Shown: positions 7,173 through 16,217 of the stretch, piece after piece
Numbering within the stretch: the stretch's first letter is position 1
Layout of the letters: each line of letters begins with the position of its first letter
Assembly: GCA_902783595.1 (NCBI GenBank)
Contig: CACZRR010000005.1
Coordinates: forward strand, 1-51,259
DNA length: 51,259 nucleotides
DNA from: an uncultured Bacteroidota bacterium
Lineage (GTDB): Bacteria; Bacteroidota; Bacteroidia; Bacteroidales; P3
Direction of reading: 5' to 3'
Made by a program: the position numbers and the translations under genes
The notes under the pieces: model-generated
What the model was told of the DNA's origin: nothing
Database searches by the model: none
Seen by the model: the letters and a program-made list of their open reading frames with translations, nothing else

Positions 7173-9521
7173 TTATTGGTCGATGATGGTGAGTTTGGCG
7201 AATTTGAGCATGAGTTGTTTCTGCCCCACGCCATCGAAGAATACCACGGCTTTGCGTGAGTCGCCGCTACCTTCTATGCCGAGTACCTTTCCGATGCCGA
7301 ATTTTTCGTGTTGCACGCGCATGCCAGGCATGATGGCGTTGATGGCTGCCGGGCTGTTGGTCACTGCCGGTCCGTGGTGTACGACGGGTGTCTGTCTTTT
7401 TTTCTGTTGTGTTGCGGGTTTGCCGATGTTGAAGAGGGCGCTAGGCATGCTGACGCGGTCGTTCTGGGTGCGTCGTCCGGCCGGTATTTCGATGTACTGT
7501 GGGTCTATCTCCTCTACGAAGCGGCTCATCTCGCCATCCATGTGTTGGCCGTTGTTGAAACGCGTTTGTGCGTAGGATAGCGTCACCTGTTTTTCTGCGC
7601 GTGTCACGGCGACGTAGAACAGACGCCGTTCCTCTTCCAGTTCGGCTCGAGAGGATGCCATAAACGAGGGGAATATCTGTTCTTCCATACCCACCACGAA
7701 AACGTAGGGGAATTCGAGACCTTTGGCGGCATGGATGGTCATCAATGACACCTTATCGGCGTCCTTATCTTTGTCCTTATCCTCGCTGGTGTAGAGCAAT
7801 ACCTGTTGGAGGAACTCGTCGAGAGTGCGGAGCGTTTTGCCCGAGTTGTCCGAGTCATTTCTATTATCAGGTAATTGGGTCTCTTCGGGTAAAGTATCTT
7901 CTGATTCGCAGAATTCCTGTATGCCGTTGAGCAACTCGTCGATGTTGTCGATCCGTTCGGCGCTTTCCGGGTCGTCTTCTTCGCGTAGTGCTTTGACGAT
8001 GCCGCTGGCGTGGACAATCTGTTTGGCCAGGGAGAAAGCGTCGGAGGAAGAACGTTCGGCTTCGAAGCGTTTGATCATGAATACGAACTCAGTGATGCGC
8101 TGTATGGCGCCGCTGTTGATGGGCAGTGCGAAGTCTTGAATGTTTTCCAGTACCGTCCATATGCTCACGTCGTTGTCGGCCGCTGCGAGGCGTATGCGGT
8201 CCATGGTTGTCTGCCCGATGCCGCGTGCGGGGTAGTTGATGATGCGTACCAGGCTTTCGTCGTCGTGGGGGTTGACTGTGAGGCGTAGATAGGCTAGTAC
8301 GTCCTTCACTTCGCGACGGCCGTAGAAGGATAGTCCTTGGTAGATGCGGTAGGGGATGTTCATTTTGCGCAAAGCATCTTCCACGGCGCGTGACAGCGAG
8401 TTTTGGCGATAGAGGATGGCGAAATCGCGGTAGTTGGCGTCGTCGGAGAGGCGGTAGTTCTGTATGGCCTCTGCTACACGTATGCCCTCGTCGCGTTCGT
8501 CATTGGCGCGCATTAGTCGCAAGCGGTTGCCCACGCTGTTGTCGCTCCACAGTTCTTTCTGTATTTGGTCGCGGTTGTGTTCGATGATGCTGTTGGCGGC
8601 CTGCACGATATTCTTTGTGGAGCGGTAGTTTTGTTCCAGTTTGAAGAGTTGCATGTTTGGGTAGTCGCGCCGGAAGTTAAAGATATTTTGTATGTTGGCT
8701 CCGCGGAAGGCGTAGATGCTTTGGGCGTCGTCGCCTACGACGCAAATGTTTTGGTTGCGTGCTGCCAGTTTTTTGACAATAAGGTACTGTGCGAAGTTGG
8801 TGTCTTGGTACTCGTCCACCATGATGTAGCGGAAGCGTTGTTGGTATTTAAGCAGCACATCTGGGAAGTCGCGCAGCAGGATGTTCATGTTGAACAGCAG
8901 GTCGTCGAAATCCATGGCGTTGCTGTTGTGCAGCCGCTGGTCGTACATTTGGTAGATTTGTCCTATGGCAGGGCGTTTACTGTCGATATCTGTCTGGTAG
9001 ACCTCAGGATTTTCCATGTAGTCTTTAGGGCCCATGAGGTTGCTCTTGGCCATGGAGATACGGCTGGCTACATAGGAGGGTTTATAGGCTTTTGGGTCGA
9101 GGTTGAGAAGTTTGACGATCTGTTTGATGGCGGCCTTGCTGTCGTCGGTGTCGTAGATGGTGAAGCTGGATGTGTAGCCCAGTTTGGACGCTTCGGCTCG
9201 TAGCACGCGTGCGAACACCGAATGGAAAGTCCCCATCCACAGGTTGCGGCCCTCGCTTCTCATGCTGGCGGCGTCCTTTGCGCTGCTGCGTTCGCGAAGG
9301 AGTTTGATGATGCGTTCCTTCATCTCGCCAGCTGCTTTGTTTGTGAAGGTGAGTGCGAGGATATGGAATGGGTCGACGCCCAGTTCCATCAAGTGTGCTA
9401 TGCGGTAGGTGAGTGTACGAGTCTTGCCGCTTCCGGCTCCGGCAATAATCATCACGGGGCCTTCGGTGCACGCTGCTGCTTCGCGTTGCGGTTCGTTCAG
9501 TTGGTCAAGCAGATCGCTCAT
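7173..9521 (-). CDS. pcrA: UvrD/PcrA-type superfamily 1 DNA helicase
   Basis: This 782-residue ATP-dependent 3'-5' helicase acts in repair and replication-fork processing. Visible motifs are Q-motif LNEPQREA (8-15), Walker A AGAGSGKT (27-34), DEYQDTN (about 235), the QNYRST motif, and VSLMTIHAAKGLEF with VAVTRAEK near the end of domain 2B. The C-terminal segment (about 735-782) contains KFGIGKVLGIEG, the Tudor-like PcrA/UvrD tail. A short acidic/lysine repeat (DKDKDKDADK) precedes the VSLMTIHAAKG motif. It is the promoter-proximal gene of the uvrD-dtd unit, with a -7-like element just upstream. Confidence 0.94.
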   Translation of the reverse strand: MSDLLDQLNEPQREAAACTEGPVMIIAGAGSGKTRTLTYRIAHLMELGVDPFHILALTFTNKAAGEMKERIIKLLRERSSAKDAASMRSEGRNLWMGTFHSVFARVLRAEASKLGYTSSFTIYDTDDSKAAIKQIVKLLNLDPKAYKPSYVASRISMAKSNLMGPKDYMENPEVYQTDIDSKRPAIGQIYQMYDQRLHNSNAMDFDDLLFNMNILLRDFPDVLLKYQQRFRYIMVDEYQDTNFAQYLIVKKLAARNQNICVVGDDAQSIYAFRGANIQNIFNFRRDYPNMQLFKLEQNYRSTKNIVQAANSIIEHNRDQIQKELWSDNSVGNRLRLMRANDERDEGIRVAEAIQNYRLSDDANYRDFAILYRQNSLSRAVEDALRKMNIPYRIYQGLSFYGRREVKDVLAYLRLTVNPHDDESLVRIINYPARGIGQTTMDRIRLAAADNDVSIWTVLENIQDFALPINSGAIQRITEFVFMIKRFEAERSSSDAFSLAKQIVHASGIVKALREEDDPESAERIDNIDELLNGIQEFCESEDTLPEETQLPDNRNDSDNSGKTLRTLDEFLQQVLLYTSEDKDKDKDADKVSLMTIHAAKGLEFPYVFVVGMEEQIFPSFMASSRAELEEERRLFYVAVTRAEKQVTLSYAQTRFNNGQHMDGEMSRFVEEIDPQYIEIPAGRRTQNDRVSMPSALFNIGKPATQQKKRQTPVVHHGPAVTNSPAAINAIMPGMRVQHEKFGIGKVLGIEGSGDSRKAVVFFDGVGQKQLMLKFAKLTIIDQ

Positions 9522-9545
9522 GGGGGTTACGTATTGTTATGCTTG

Positions 9546-9553
9546 CAAAGATA
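9546..9553 (-). promoter_or_regulatory. -7 element for uvrD-dtd
   Basis: The minus strand reads TATCTTTG, an exact match to the Bacteroidota -7 consensus TAnnTTTG, 24 bases before the uvrD ATG. No TTTG is seen at the usual -33 spacing. Confidence 0.5.
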
Positions 9554-9583
9554 CAAAAAGATATCTTATTTTTGTTCTTGTTG

Positions 9584-10180
9584 TCAGAATATTTGCACTG
9601 TTCGCAGATTTTTTACGTCATCGTAGAAGCGTACGCTTAGGCTCTGACGTACTGCTACTTCTAGGCTGCAGTCGAGGCCGTAGTTGGTGTTCTCGGGTTT
9701 GATGTCGTAGTCTTTGAGGATGCGCATCACGTCGTTCATTGATTCGTATGCGAAGTGCAAGTTGTAGCGCACGTCGATGGTGCGTTCGACTATGGTGGCG
9801 TGGTCGATAGCTTCGCGTGCTGCTGTCTTGTAGGCATTTGCTAGGCCGCTTGCTCCCAGCAATATGCCGCCGAAGTAGCGCACCACCACGATGAGAGTGT
9901 TGGTGAGGTCGGCTGACAGCAGTTGCCCATGTATTGGGCGTCCGCCCGTGCCGCTGGGTTCGCCGTCGTCATTGGCCCGGAAGGCGTCCTTGTTGGCTCC
10001 CAGTATGTAGGCATAGCAATGGTGACGTGCATCGAAGTAGTCTTTGCGTAGCTGTTCCAGATGCTGTTTCACATCGTCGACGTTGTGCACGGGGTATGCG
10101 AAGGACAAAAATTTGGAGCCTTTTTCCTTATAGAGTCCTTCTGCTGGTGCTGCTATGGTGCGGTAGGTGTCGTCGAACAT
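9584..10180 (-). CDS. YigZ/IMPACT-family protein (UPF0029)
   Basis: The 198-residue protein has the conserved IMPACT N-terminal motif: KGSKFLSFAYPV, then DARHHCYAY, DDGEPSGTGGRPI and VVVRYFGGILLGASGLANAY. A ferredoxin-like C-terminal domain follows (about 135-198). Eukaryotic IMPACT modulates the kinase Gcn2; the bacterial role is not established and proposals include a ribosome- or translation-associated function. The ATG overlaps the ribD stop by one base (TGATG), so the two are translationally linked. Confidence 0.9.
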   Translation of the reverse strand: MFDDTYRTIAAPAEGLYKEKGSKFLSFAYPVHNVDDVKQHLEQLRKDYFDARHHCYAYILGANKDAFRANDDGEPSGTGGRPIHGQLLSADLTNTLIVVVRYFGGILLGASGLANAYKTAAREAIDHATIVERTIDVRYNLHFAYESMNDVMRILKDYDIKPENTNYGLDCSLEVAVRQSLSVRFYDDVKNLRTVQIF

Positions 10181-11112
10181 CAGTCAATAATTGTTAGGCG
10201 GTGTGGTGCGATAGGAGGTATGGTTGGAGCAGGAAGCCCTGTGCCGAGATAATGAGGGCTACGGAGTATGCGCACTTCGTCGTAGATGCCGGAGGCAATG
10301 AATGCGTCGAGCGTTTGGCGTCCACCCTCTACGATGACGCTCTGCAGCTTGTGGTTATAGAGTGCTTGCAGTGTTTCTGATATTGTGGTGGTATGGAGGT
10401 GGAGCCAATGTGCTGGCACGTCGTGCAGTCTTTTGCGTCTGTCGAGTACTACGGGTTGAGGGTTGGTTCCCAGGTAGTGACGTGCTGTGAGTGCTGGGTG
10501 GTCGCTGAGGAACGTGTCGCTGCCTACCAGTATGGCGGCTTCCTCGGTGCGCCAGCGGTGGTTAAGACGGTTTTGGTCGGGAGTGCTGAGCCAGTAGTTG
10601 TTGGGGGATGATGGCGCCATGAAACCGTCGGCACTCTCGGCCCATTTGAGGATGACGTAGGGTCGTTGCTGCTCCATGAAAGTGAAGAATCGGCGGTTTA
10701 GTTCACGTCCTTCCTCGTTGAGCACATGGCGTATCACTTTGATACCTGCCGCTTCGATTTTGGAGAATCCGCGTCCGGCGACCAGCGGGTTGGGGTCATC
10801 GTTGCAGCACACCACGCGGCCTATGCCCTTTTCCACGATGAGGTCGGCACAGGGTGGTGTGAGACCGTGGTGGGAGCAAGGTTCGAGGTTCACGTAGAGT
10901 GTGGCGTCACGGTAGCTTCCTTCGCGCAGTAGGGCATTGCGTTCGGCATGGTTGTGCCCGTATTGCTGGTGATAGCCTTCGCTGACGATGCGTCCGTTGT
11001 CATCTACCACCACGCATCCCACCAGTGGGTTGGGTCGTGTGCGTCCCAGGCCGTGTGAGGCCAGGGCGAAACAGCGCCGCATGAAAGTCCTATCCAAATC
11101 TTCCTGTGTCAT
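10180..11112 (-). CDS. ribD: Bifunctional riboflavin deaminase/reductase RibD
   Basis: The enzyme performs the second and third steps of riboflavin synthesis: zinc-dependent deamination of the pyrimidinone intermediate, then NADPH-dependent reduction of its ribosyl side chain. The deaminase half shows H55-A-E57, C79 and C88 (LEPCSHHGLTPPC). The reductase half begins near residue 145 (YVILKWAESADGF) and includes VGSDTFLSDHP. At 310 residues the reductase half is slightly short, but the protein appears complete. It is the first gene of a two-gene unit with the YigZ-type gene. Confidence 0.92.
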   Translation of the reverse strand: MTQEDLDRTFMRRCFALASHGLGRTRPNPLVGCVVVDDNGRIVSEGYHQQYGHNHAERNALLREGSYRDATLYVNLEPCSHHGLTPPCADLIVEKGIGRVVCCNDDPNPLVAGRGFSKIEAAGIKVIRHVLNEEGRELNRRFFTFMEQQRPYVILKWAESADGFMAPSSPNNYWLSTPDQNRLNHRWRTEEAAILVGSDTFLSDHPALTARHYLGTNPQPVVLDRRKRLHDVPAHWLHLHTTTISETLQALYNHKLQSVIVEGGRQTLDAFIASGIYDEVRILRSPHYLGTGLPAPTIPPIAPHRLTIID

Positions 11113-11131
11113 GATGTGTGCAGGTTTCTAA

Positions 11132-11163
11132 ACGAAAAGGCGCACCGCTGTTGTGGTGCGCCT
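11132..11163 (-). terminator. Intrinsic terminator after tRNA-Cys
   Basis: AGGCGCACC (11155-11163 read on the minus strand) pairs perfectly with GGTGCGCCT (11138-11146) around an 8-base loop and is followed on the minus strand by TTTCGTTT. It lies just downstream of the tRNA. Confidence 0.75.
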
Positions 11164-11172
11164 CTCATGGTG

Positions 11173-11243
11173 AGGTCGCTTCCGGATTTGAACCGGAGTA
11201 GCAGGTTTTGCAGACCTGTGCCTAGCCCCTCGGCCAAACGACC
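11173..11243 (-). tRNA. tRNA-Cys (GCA)
   Basis: The 71-base sequence folds as a cloverleaf. The acceptor stem is GGTCGTT/AGCGACC with discriminator T. The anticodon stem CAGGT/ACCTG encloses loop CTGCAAA (anticodon GCA), and the T-arm is TCCGG-TTCAAAT-CCGGA. CCA is not encoded. It has its own promoter and terminator. Confidence 0.95.
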
Positions 11244-11286
11244 TTACTGTTTGTTGCCTCTCTCTATCGGGAGGCGAAATCAGGTG

Positions 11287-11317
11287 CAAAAGTACAAACT
11301 TTTCCTTGCTTGACAAA
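11287..11317 (-). promoter_or_regulatory. Promoter of tRNA-Cys
   Basis: On the minus strand TTTG (11314-11317) is followed by 19 bases and then TACTTTTG (11287-11294), a full match to the Bacteroidota housekeeping promoter TTTG-N19-TAnnTTTG. The tRNA begins about 44 bases downstream. Confidence 0.85.
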
Positions 11318-11337
11318 ATATTTTTCTCTTTTTTTAG

Positions 11338-11376
11338 ATAAATATATGATTTATAGAACTTTTTTTTGTATTTTTG
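11338..11376 (+). promoter_or_regulatory. -7 element and upstream inverted repeat of the sensor kinase gene
   Basis: TATTTTTG (11369-11376) matches TAnnTTTG exactly and ends four bases before the GTG chosen as the kinase start. Upstream, ATAAAT-N5-ATTTAT (11338-11354) is a perfect inverted repeat at the place where a -33 box would lie, so it could be an operator. The operator role is inference. Confidence 0.45.
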
Positions 11377-11380
11377 TCTC

Positions 11381-13357
11381 GTGAAAACGTTGTCAAACTT
11401 TCTTTTGTTCCTACTCTTTTTGCCCTTTTGTGGCTGTGAGAGACCTGCTACTGTAGACCCCTTGCGGAGGGCTACTGTTGATGATCTCAACCGCCGGGCA
11501 TTCTTGCTGCGCTACCGTCAGCCCGACTCCTGTGTGCTTCTCAGCGACAGCGCCTTGTGTTATGTTGCCGACTCTCTGCCTGCTTACCATGACGGAGCAT
11601 TGCGAGCCTACAACAACAAGGCTTTCGCCCACTTCCTCGTCTCCGACTACGATGCTGCCCATGATGCCCTGCGTCGGGTGGAACAGTTGCTTGCCAGCGA
11701 CGCTGCTATGTCGTCCAATGCAGCTATAGAGGGTGTCATAGCGCGGTTATTGCGGGCGCGCCTTATGCAGCGCGATTGTCAGATTGCCGATTCTTATCGT
11801 CTACTTTATAGCATAGATAGCTCTGGTATCTTGCGTGGTGGTGATGGCGAACTGCTTCACAGTTATGCTTTGGCGGAATACTACATCACCCTTCTCACTC
11901 TCAACTACCATTATCGTGACGGAAAGGAGGGTGATGTGCGCATCCTTATCGACGAAGTGGAGCAGCGGCGTTCCTCTATGAGGGTGGATTATGCAGAAGA
12001 TATGGCCCTCAACTACGCCCTTGCTTATGGACTACTATCCGCCGGTGAGAGTGACCGTGCCCTCGACTACTGTGGGCAGACTGCCGACCTTTTGCTGCGA
12101 CACCCTGCCTCGTTTTGTCTATACAACTATGCCAATAATCTGCAGATGACCGCTGCCGCCCTCAAGGCACAGCCCGGCGAGGTGGCACCCGACAGCATTC
12201 TTGCTCTTTACGAAGAGGCGCGGCGTTGCTTCTTTGATTATGGCGACCCTTACCAGATGCTTGGTGCTGTTACCTCCACGGCACGATATGCGCTTCTTGT
12301 TAGCGACACCCTCTTTGCCCATGCTGTGCTTGAAGAGTGGCGTGCATTGCGAGGCACATGGACTCCTTTTGCGGCGCCCAAGATGGAATTGGGTTATTTT
12401 GATGTGCTCATACGTAGTCGTTTGGCCGACAGCCCCGATCAGAATCGTCGTTGGTACATGCGACGTTGCGAATTGCAGGACTATATAGCGCAAAATGAGA
12501 GGGAGGACTTCGCCTTGCAGCTTTCTCTTGACCAAAGCCATCGTCGCAACCGTTCCCTCACTTTCTTTTCTTTGGCGCTCATACTGCTTTTGGCATCGTT
12601 GGTGGTATTGTCCCTGTTGCTTGCTCGTTCCGCGCGACGTTTGCGCCGTGAGAAGCGGCAGCTTGAGGAAGCCAAGAGACGCGATGTGGAGCGCATCGCC
12701 AACGTGGAGACCTGTCTCTCTGTATTGCGCCATGATGTGAGTCCATTTGTGAGTTACCTCAGCCGTAGCGACCTTCCTTCCGCGTTGCGTGACGAGGTAC
12801 TTGGACAGTTGCTACGCACCTTCGATAATATCAAGAGTTGGACCTCACTTTCCATACCCAGTGGTTTGGTGTTCAATGCCTCGCGTTTCGATGTGCAGGC
12901 TCTCTTTGACGAGGTGTCGCGGCAGGTGGTGCCCTCCGCGGCCATTGTGAAGTTGTGCTTCGAGCCAAGTGATTGTCGCATATGGGGAGATAGATTGCTG
13001 GTCGTCATATTGTTGCGCAATTTGGTGAACAATGCGTTGCAGCATACCACGGCAGGCAGCATCATTGTGTCTGCGCAGCCCTATGCTGACGATGGTGCCT
13101 TTGTGCATATCACCGTACGCGATACAGGCAAGGGCATGAGTGCCGAGCAGTTGGAGGGTCTCTTCCGCGCCGACCGTTATGACAGTGATGCTGCGGGGCA
13201 TTTGTCTGGGGACCATGGGTTCGGCCTCATTCTCTGTCGCTATATTGTCAAGAAGCACGATGACCTCACCCGTCGTGGCTGTCGCCTTTGGGCTGAGAGT
13301 GAGGAGGGCCAAGGCAGTGTTTTCCATCTGCTATTGGCGGATGGTAGCCATGATTAA
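11381..13357 (+). CDS. Sensor histidine kinase with periplasmic helical-repeat sensor and lipoprotein-like N terminus
   Basis: The 658-residue kinase starts at GTG 11381 with a hydrophobic signal ending in a lipobox-like FCGC (C19). A long helical, TPR-like extracytoplasmic region follows (about 25-385), then one membrane helix (about 393-416) and a short coiled coil. The phosphoacceptor motif is LRHDVSPF (H451). The ATPase domain has RNLVNNALQ (about 546), VRDTGKGMS and GDHGFGLILC (about 612). The family autophosphorylates and passes phosphate to a response regulator, here probably the product of the next gene 24 bases downstream. The stimulus is unknown. A TTG at 11366 would add five residues but overlaps the -7 element. 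Confidence 0.88.
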   Translation: MKTLSNFLLFLLFLPFCGCERPATVDPLRRATVDDLNRRAFLLRYRQPDSCVLLSDSALCYVADSLPAYHDGALRAYNNKAFAHFLVSDYDAAHDALRRVEQLLASDAAMSSNAAIEGVIARLLRARLMQRDCQIADSYRLLYSIDSSGILRGGDGELLHSYALAEYYITLLTLNYHYRDGKEGDVRILIDEVEQRRSSMRVDYAEDMALNYALAYGLLSAGESDRALDYCGQTADLLLRHPASFCLYNYANNLQMTAAALKAQPGEVAPDSILALYEEARRCFFDYGDPYQMLGAVTSTARYALLVSDTLFAHAVLEEWRALRGTWTPFAAPKMELGYFDVLIRSRLADSPDQNRRWYMRRCELQDYIAQNEREDFALQLSLDQSHRRNRSLTFFSLALILLLASLVVLSLLLARSARRLRREKRQLEEAKRRDVERIANVETCLSVLRHDVSPFVSYLSRSDLPSALRDEVLGQLLRTFDNIKSWTSLSIPSGLVFNASRFDVQALFDEVSRQVVPSAAIVKLCFEPSDCRIWGDRLLVVILLRNLVNNALQHTTAGSIIVSAQPYADDGAFVHITVRDTGKGMSAEQLEGLFRADRYDSDAAGHLSGDHGFGLILCRYIVKKHDDLTRRGCRLWAESEEGQGSVFHLLLADGSHD

Positions 13358-13381
13358 TCATTATACCTTTTTCTCTTACTT

Positions 13382-14185
13382 ATGCAAGAAATACGAGTGA
13401 TGATGGTTGACGACGAGCCGTTGATACGCAAGATCGTCAAGATGGAGATGAACGAGCGTGGTGCCGAAGTGGAGCGCCATGCTGCCGGTGATCTGAACAC
13501 CGAGCGGCGTCATGTGACTATGGTTGATACTTTTGCTTCGGGGCCAGCTCTCATGGCGGCTCTCGAGCAAACCGAGATTCCCGACTATGTGTTGGTCGAT
13601 ATGGAGTTTCAAGGGGAGCCTACGGGAGGTCTTCTTATCACGCGGCGTCTACATGAGCGCTATCCGGCGGTGCGAATCATCATCTTCTCTGGTCGTTTTG
13701 ACAACCCGCTGTCACATGAGGAGGATCGACAGCATCGCATGGCTGAGATTGGCGGTGTGGTGATGGAGGCGTTGCGTCTTGGAGCTTCTGCTTTTGTGAG
13801 TAAGAATGCCACGGGAGGTTTCTCTGTGGAGAACATACTGCGTGCCATTGAATGTCTGGAGAGAGGCGAGGAGTGTTACTTTAACTACCCTGTGATGCTT
13901 ACTCTCAAGGAGGCTGCCGAACGCTATTTTGCCATGCTGCCTGGAGGCAGTGAGGGGGTTATGCTTAGTGACACAGAACGTAGCTTGTTGCTACTCGAGG
14001 CGGCGGGCCACACCGCTTCGGAGATATCCGACCGTCTTGGAGAAGGGGAGAAAGCCATACAGGAGCGCCAGAAGGAGCTGTCGCGGCGCTTAGGTATTGT
14101 CAACAAATCGGCCTCTCGGGTAGCCAAAGCGCTTGTCCTGGGGTTGATTCGTGCTGGTGACGTGCAGTTTATTGCACGTTCATAG
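13382..14185 (+). CDS. Response regulator with receiver and LuxR-type helix-turn-helix domains
   Basis: The 267-residue protein has receiver residues D10-D11 (MVDDEP), a probable phosphoacceptor D73 (VLVDMEF), a switch Ser (IIFSGRF) and a conserved Lys (ASAFVSK). The C-terminal part (about 196-262) looks like a NarL/LuxR DNA-binding domain: LSDTERSLLLLEAAGHTASE, then ISDRLG. The receiver is longer than usual: D73 would normally lie near residue 53, and the Ser-to-Lys distance is about 15 residues longer than average. It follows the kinase gene by 24 bases and is its likely partner. Its 3' end overlaps manC by six bases, convergently. Confidence 0.87.
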   Translation: MQEIRVMMVDDEPLIRKIVKMEMNERGAEVERHAAGDLNTERRHVTMVDTFASGPALMAALEQTEIPDYVLVDMEFQGEPTGGLLITRRLHERYPAVRIIIFSGRFDNPLSHEEDRQHRMAEIGGVVMEALRLGASAFVSKNATGGFSVENILRAIECLERGEECYFNYPVMLTLKEAAERYFAMLPGGSEGVMLSDTERSLLLLEAAGHTASEISDRLGEGEKAIQERQKELSRRLGIVNKSASRVAKALVLGLIRAGDVQFIARS

Positions 14186-15259
14186 GGTGCCCTTCATTAG
14201 GTGCTTGAGTTCGATGTCGGAAGCGAATTTGAACACCATGTCTTCGTTGTTGCGTCGGCATACCATGAGGGTATCGCTTCCTGCTGCCACGATATAGCCG
14301 TCGAGTCCCTCGAGTACTACTGTCATTTTGCTGTCGGGAGGCATCACTACGAGGCAATCGTGGCTGTTGTATGCCATTAGTTCACCGCGTATTGTGGCGT
14401 TGCCGCTGCCGTCGTGTTGAGCGACGTCGTAGAGAGTGCTCCACGTTTCCACGTCGCTCCATCCAAACGCTGCTTCCAAGACGTGCACGTTGGCCGCTTT
14501 CTCCATGATGCCGTTATCTACCGAAACAGCATCGCAGAGGGAATAGATTTGTTCGAGGCTCTCGTAGGGTGTTTCTGCTGTGACATGACGGAAAGCTTCG
14601 GCGACTGCCGGCAAATGTTCGTTGAATGCTGCCGTCAGCACTGGCAGACGCCATACCAGCAGGCCTGTGTTCCACAGGAATTCACCGCTGGCTATAAACT
14701 GGCGGGCCATCTCTACTGGTGGTTTTTCCGTGAATGTTACCACGGGGTGCATGTTGGGGGAGGAGGGCAGCGAAGTCTTATGGTCGAATTGTATATATCC
14801 GTAGGTTGTGTCGGGCCTTGATGGTTGTGCGCCGAGAGTGATGATCCAGTCGTGGTGAGCCGCAGTGTCTATAGCCTGGCGTAGGTCGCTGAGGAAAAGA
14901 TCCTCGTGGAAGATGGCGTGGTCGGAAGGAGAGACAACGATGGTGGCATCGTGGTCCATGTTATGTATCATTGCTGCGGCGTAGGCGATGCAGGGTGCTG
15001 TGTTGCGTCGCAGCGGTTCGCCGAGCACCTGGTAGGGAGCCAGGTCGGGCAGCTGTTCACGAACGCGGTCGACGAACTGTTCGCCTGTTACCACAATGAT
15101 ATTCTCGCGCGGACATACTTTTGAGAAGCGCTGGAAAGTGAGTTGCAGCATGGAGAGACCCACTCCCATCACATCGAGGAACTGCTTGGGTTTGTCGGTT
15201 CTGCTGATAGGCCAGAAGCGGCTACCCAGGCCGCCGGCCATGATGACTACCCACGTCAT
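14180..15259 (-). CDS. manC: Mannose-1-phosphate guanylyltransferase
   Basis: The 359-residue enzyme makes GDP-mannose from mannose-1-phosphate and GTP, feeding surface polysaccharide and glycan synthesis. The nucleotidyltransferase signature [14 protein letters not shown] with DKPKQF lies at residues 7-27; VVSPSDHAI and FTEKP follow at the expected places. It lacks the C-terminal isomerase domain of the longer bifunctional enzymes. The start overlaps the thyA stop by four bases (ATGA), so the pair is translationally coupled. Confidence 0.93.
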   Translation of the reverse strand: MTWVVIMAGGLGSRFWPISRTDKPKQFLDVMGVGLSMLQLTFQRFSKVCPRENIIVVTGEQFVDRVREQLPDLAPYQVLGEPLRRNTAPCIAYAAAMIHNMDHDATIVVSPSDHAIFHEDLFLSDLRQAIDTAAHHDWIITLGAQPSRPDTTYGYIQFDHKTSLPSSPNMHPVVTFTEKPPVEMARQFIASGEFLWNTGLLVWRLPVLTAAFNEHLPAVAEAFRHVTAETPYESLEQIYSLCDAVSVDNGIMEKAANVHVLEAAFGWSDVETWSTLYDVAQHDGSGNATIRGELMAYNSHDCLVVMPPDSKMTVVLEGLDGYIVAAGSDTLMVCRRNNEDMVFKFASDIELKHLMKGTL

Positions 15260-16050
15260 ACGCTTACCTCCGCTTTAATGTGTGGGTGAGGGTTGTAGCC
15301 TTCAAGACGGAAGTCGTCGTAGTGGAAGGAGAAGATGTCGTGAACTTCTGGATTGATGTGCATGGTGGGAAGAGGACGCGGATCGCGGGTGAGTTGTAGG
15401 CGAGCCTGGTCGAGATGGTTGCGGTAGAGATGGGCGTCGCCGAGGGTATGGATGAATTCACCCGGCGTGAGATCTGTTACCTGAGCTACCATCATGGTGA
15501 GCAGTGCGTAGCTGGCGATGTTGAATGGTACACCGAGGAAGATGTCGGCGCTACGCTGGTATAGTTGGCAGGAGAGACGGCCGTCTGCTACGTAGAACTG
15601 GAAGAGGCAATGGCAGGGAGGCAGAGCCATTTGGGATAGTTCTGCGGGGTTCCATGCCGTGACGATGAGGCGGCGGCTGGTGGGATTGTTTTGGATGTCG
15701 TGTACGAGGTTGGCTATCTGGTCGATGGTTCCGCCTTGCCCGTCGGGCCACGAGCGCCATTGGCTGCCATAGACGGGGCCGAGGTTCCCGTCGGCATCTG
15801 CCCATTCATCCCAGATGCTTACACCATTGTCTTTGAGGTATTTGATGTTGGTATCACCACGGAGGAACCATAGTAGTTCGTGGATGATGCTGCGGAGGTG
15901 CAGTTTTTTTGTTGTGAGGAGAGGGAACCCTTGGCTGAGGTCGTAGCGTGCCTGATAGCCGAAGACGCCCACGGTGCCTGTACCGGTGCGATCGTCGCGG
16001 AGGTTGCCGTGATCAAGCACATGGCGCAGGAGGTTGAGATATTGTTGCAT
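15256..16050 (-). CDS. thyA: Thymidylate synthase
   Basis: The 264-residue enzyme converts dUMP to dTMP with methylene-tetrahydrofolate. The catalytic cysteine is C146 in [14 protein letters not shown], the same number as in the 264-residue E. coli enzyme. Conserved [20 protein letters not shown] and the C-terminal Y-x-PHPHI-x-AEVSV region are present. It is the upstream gene of the thyA-manC pair. The 239 bases to the divergent phosphate transporter hold no clear thyA promoter that I could identify. Confidence 0.96.
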   Translation of the reverse strand: MQQYLNLLRHVLDHGNLRDDRTGTGTVGVFGYQARYDLSQGFPLLTTKKLHLRSIIHELLWFLRGDTNIKYLKDNGVSIWDEWADADGNLGPVYGSQWRSWPDGQGGTIDQIANLVHDIQNNPTSRRLIVTAWNPAELSQMALPPCHCLFQFYVADGRLSCQLYQRSADIFLGVPFNIASYALLTMMVAQVTDLTPGEFIHTLGDAHLYRNHLDQARLQLTRDPRPLPTMHINPEVHDIFSFHYDDFRLEGYNPHPHIKAEVSV

Positions 16051-16217
16051 GCTGAAGATAACGGCAGTGTGGGGGAAATGTTGTGTGAGAGTGCAGTTTT
16101 TTTATTCTTTTGGAGGAGTGGCTGTTGACTATGGGAATCCGGATATTGTTAGGTCCAGGATGGAGTTGTTGCTATAGAGGTTGTGGTGGGCAGTCATTAA
16201 AGATGTATGTAAAAAAC

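Noticed and set aside
8565-9203. 212-codon plus-strand frame
   Set aside because: It is antisense to the helicase gene. The Val/Phe-rich composition is that of a shadow frame.
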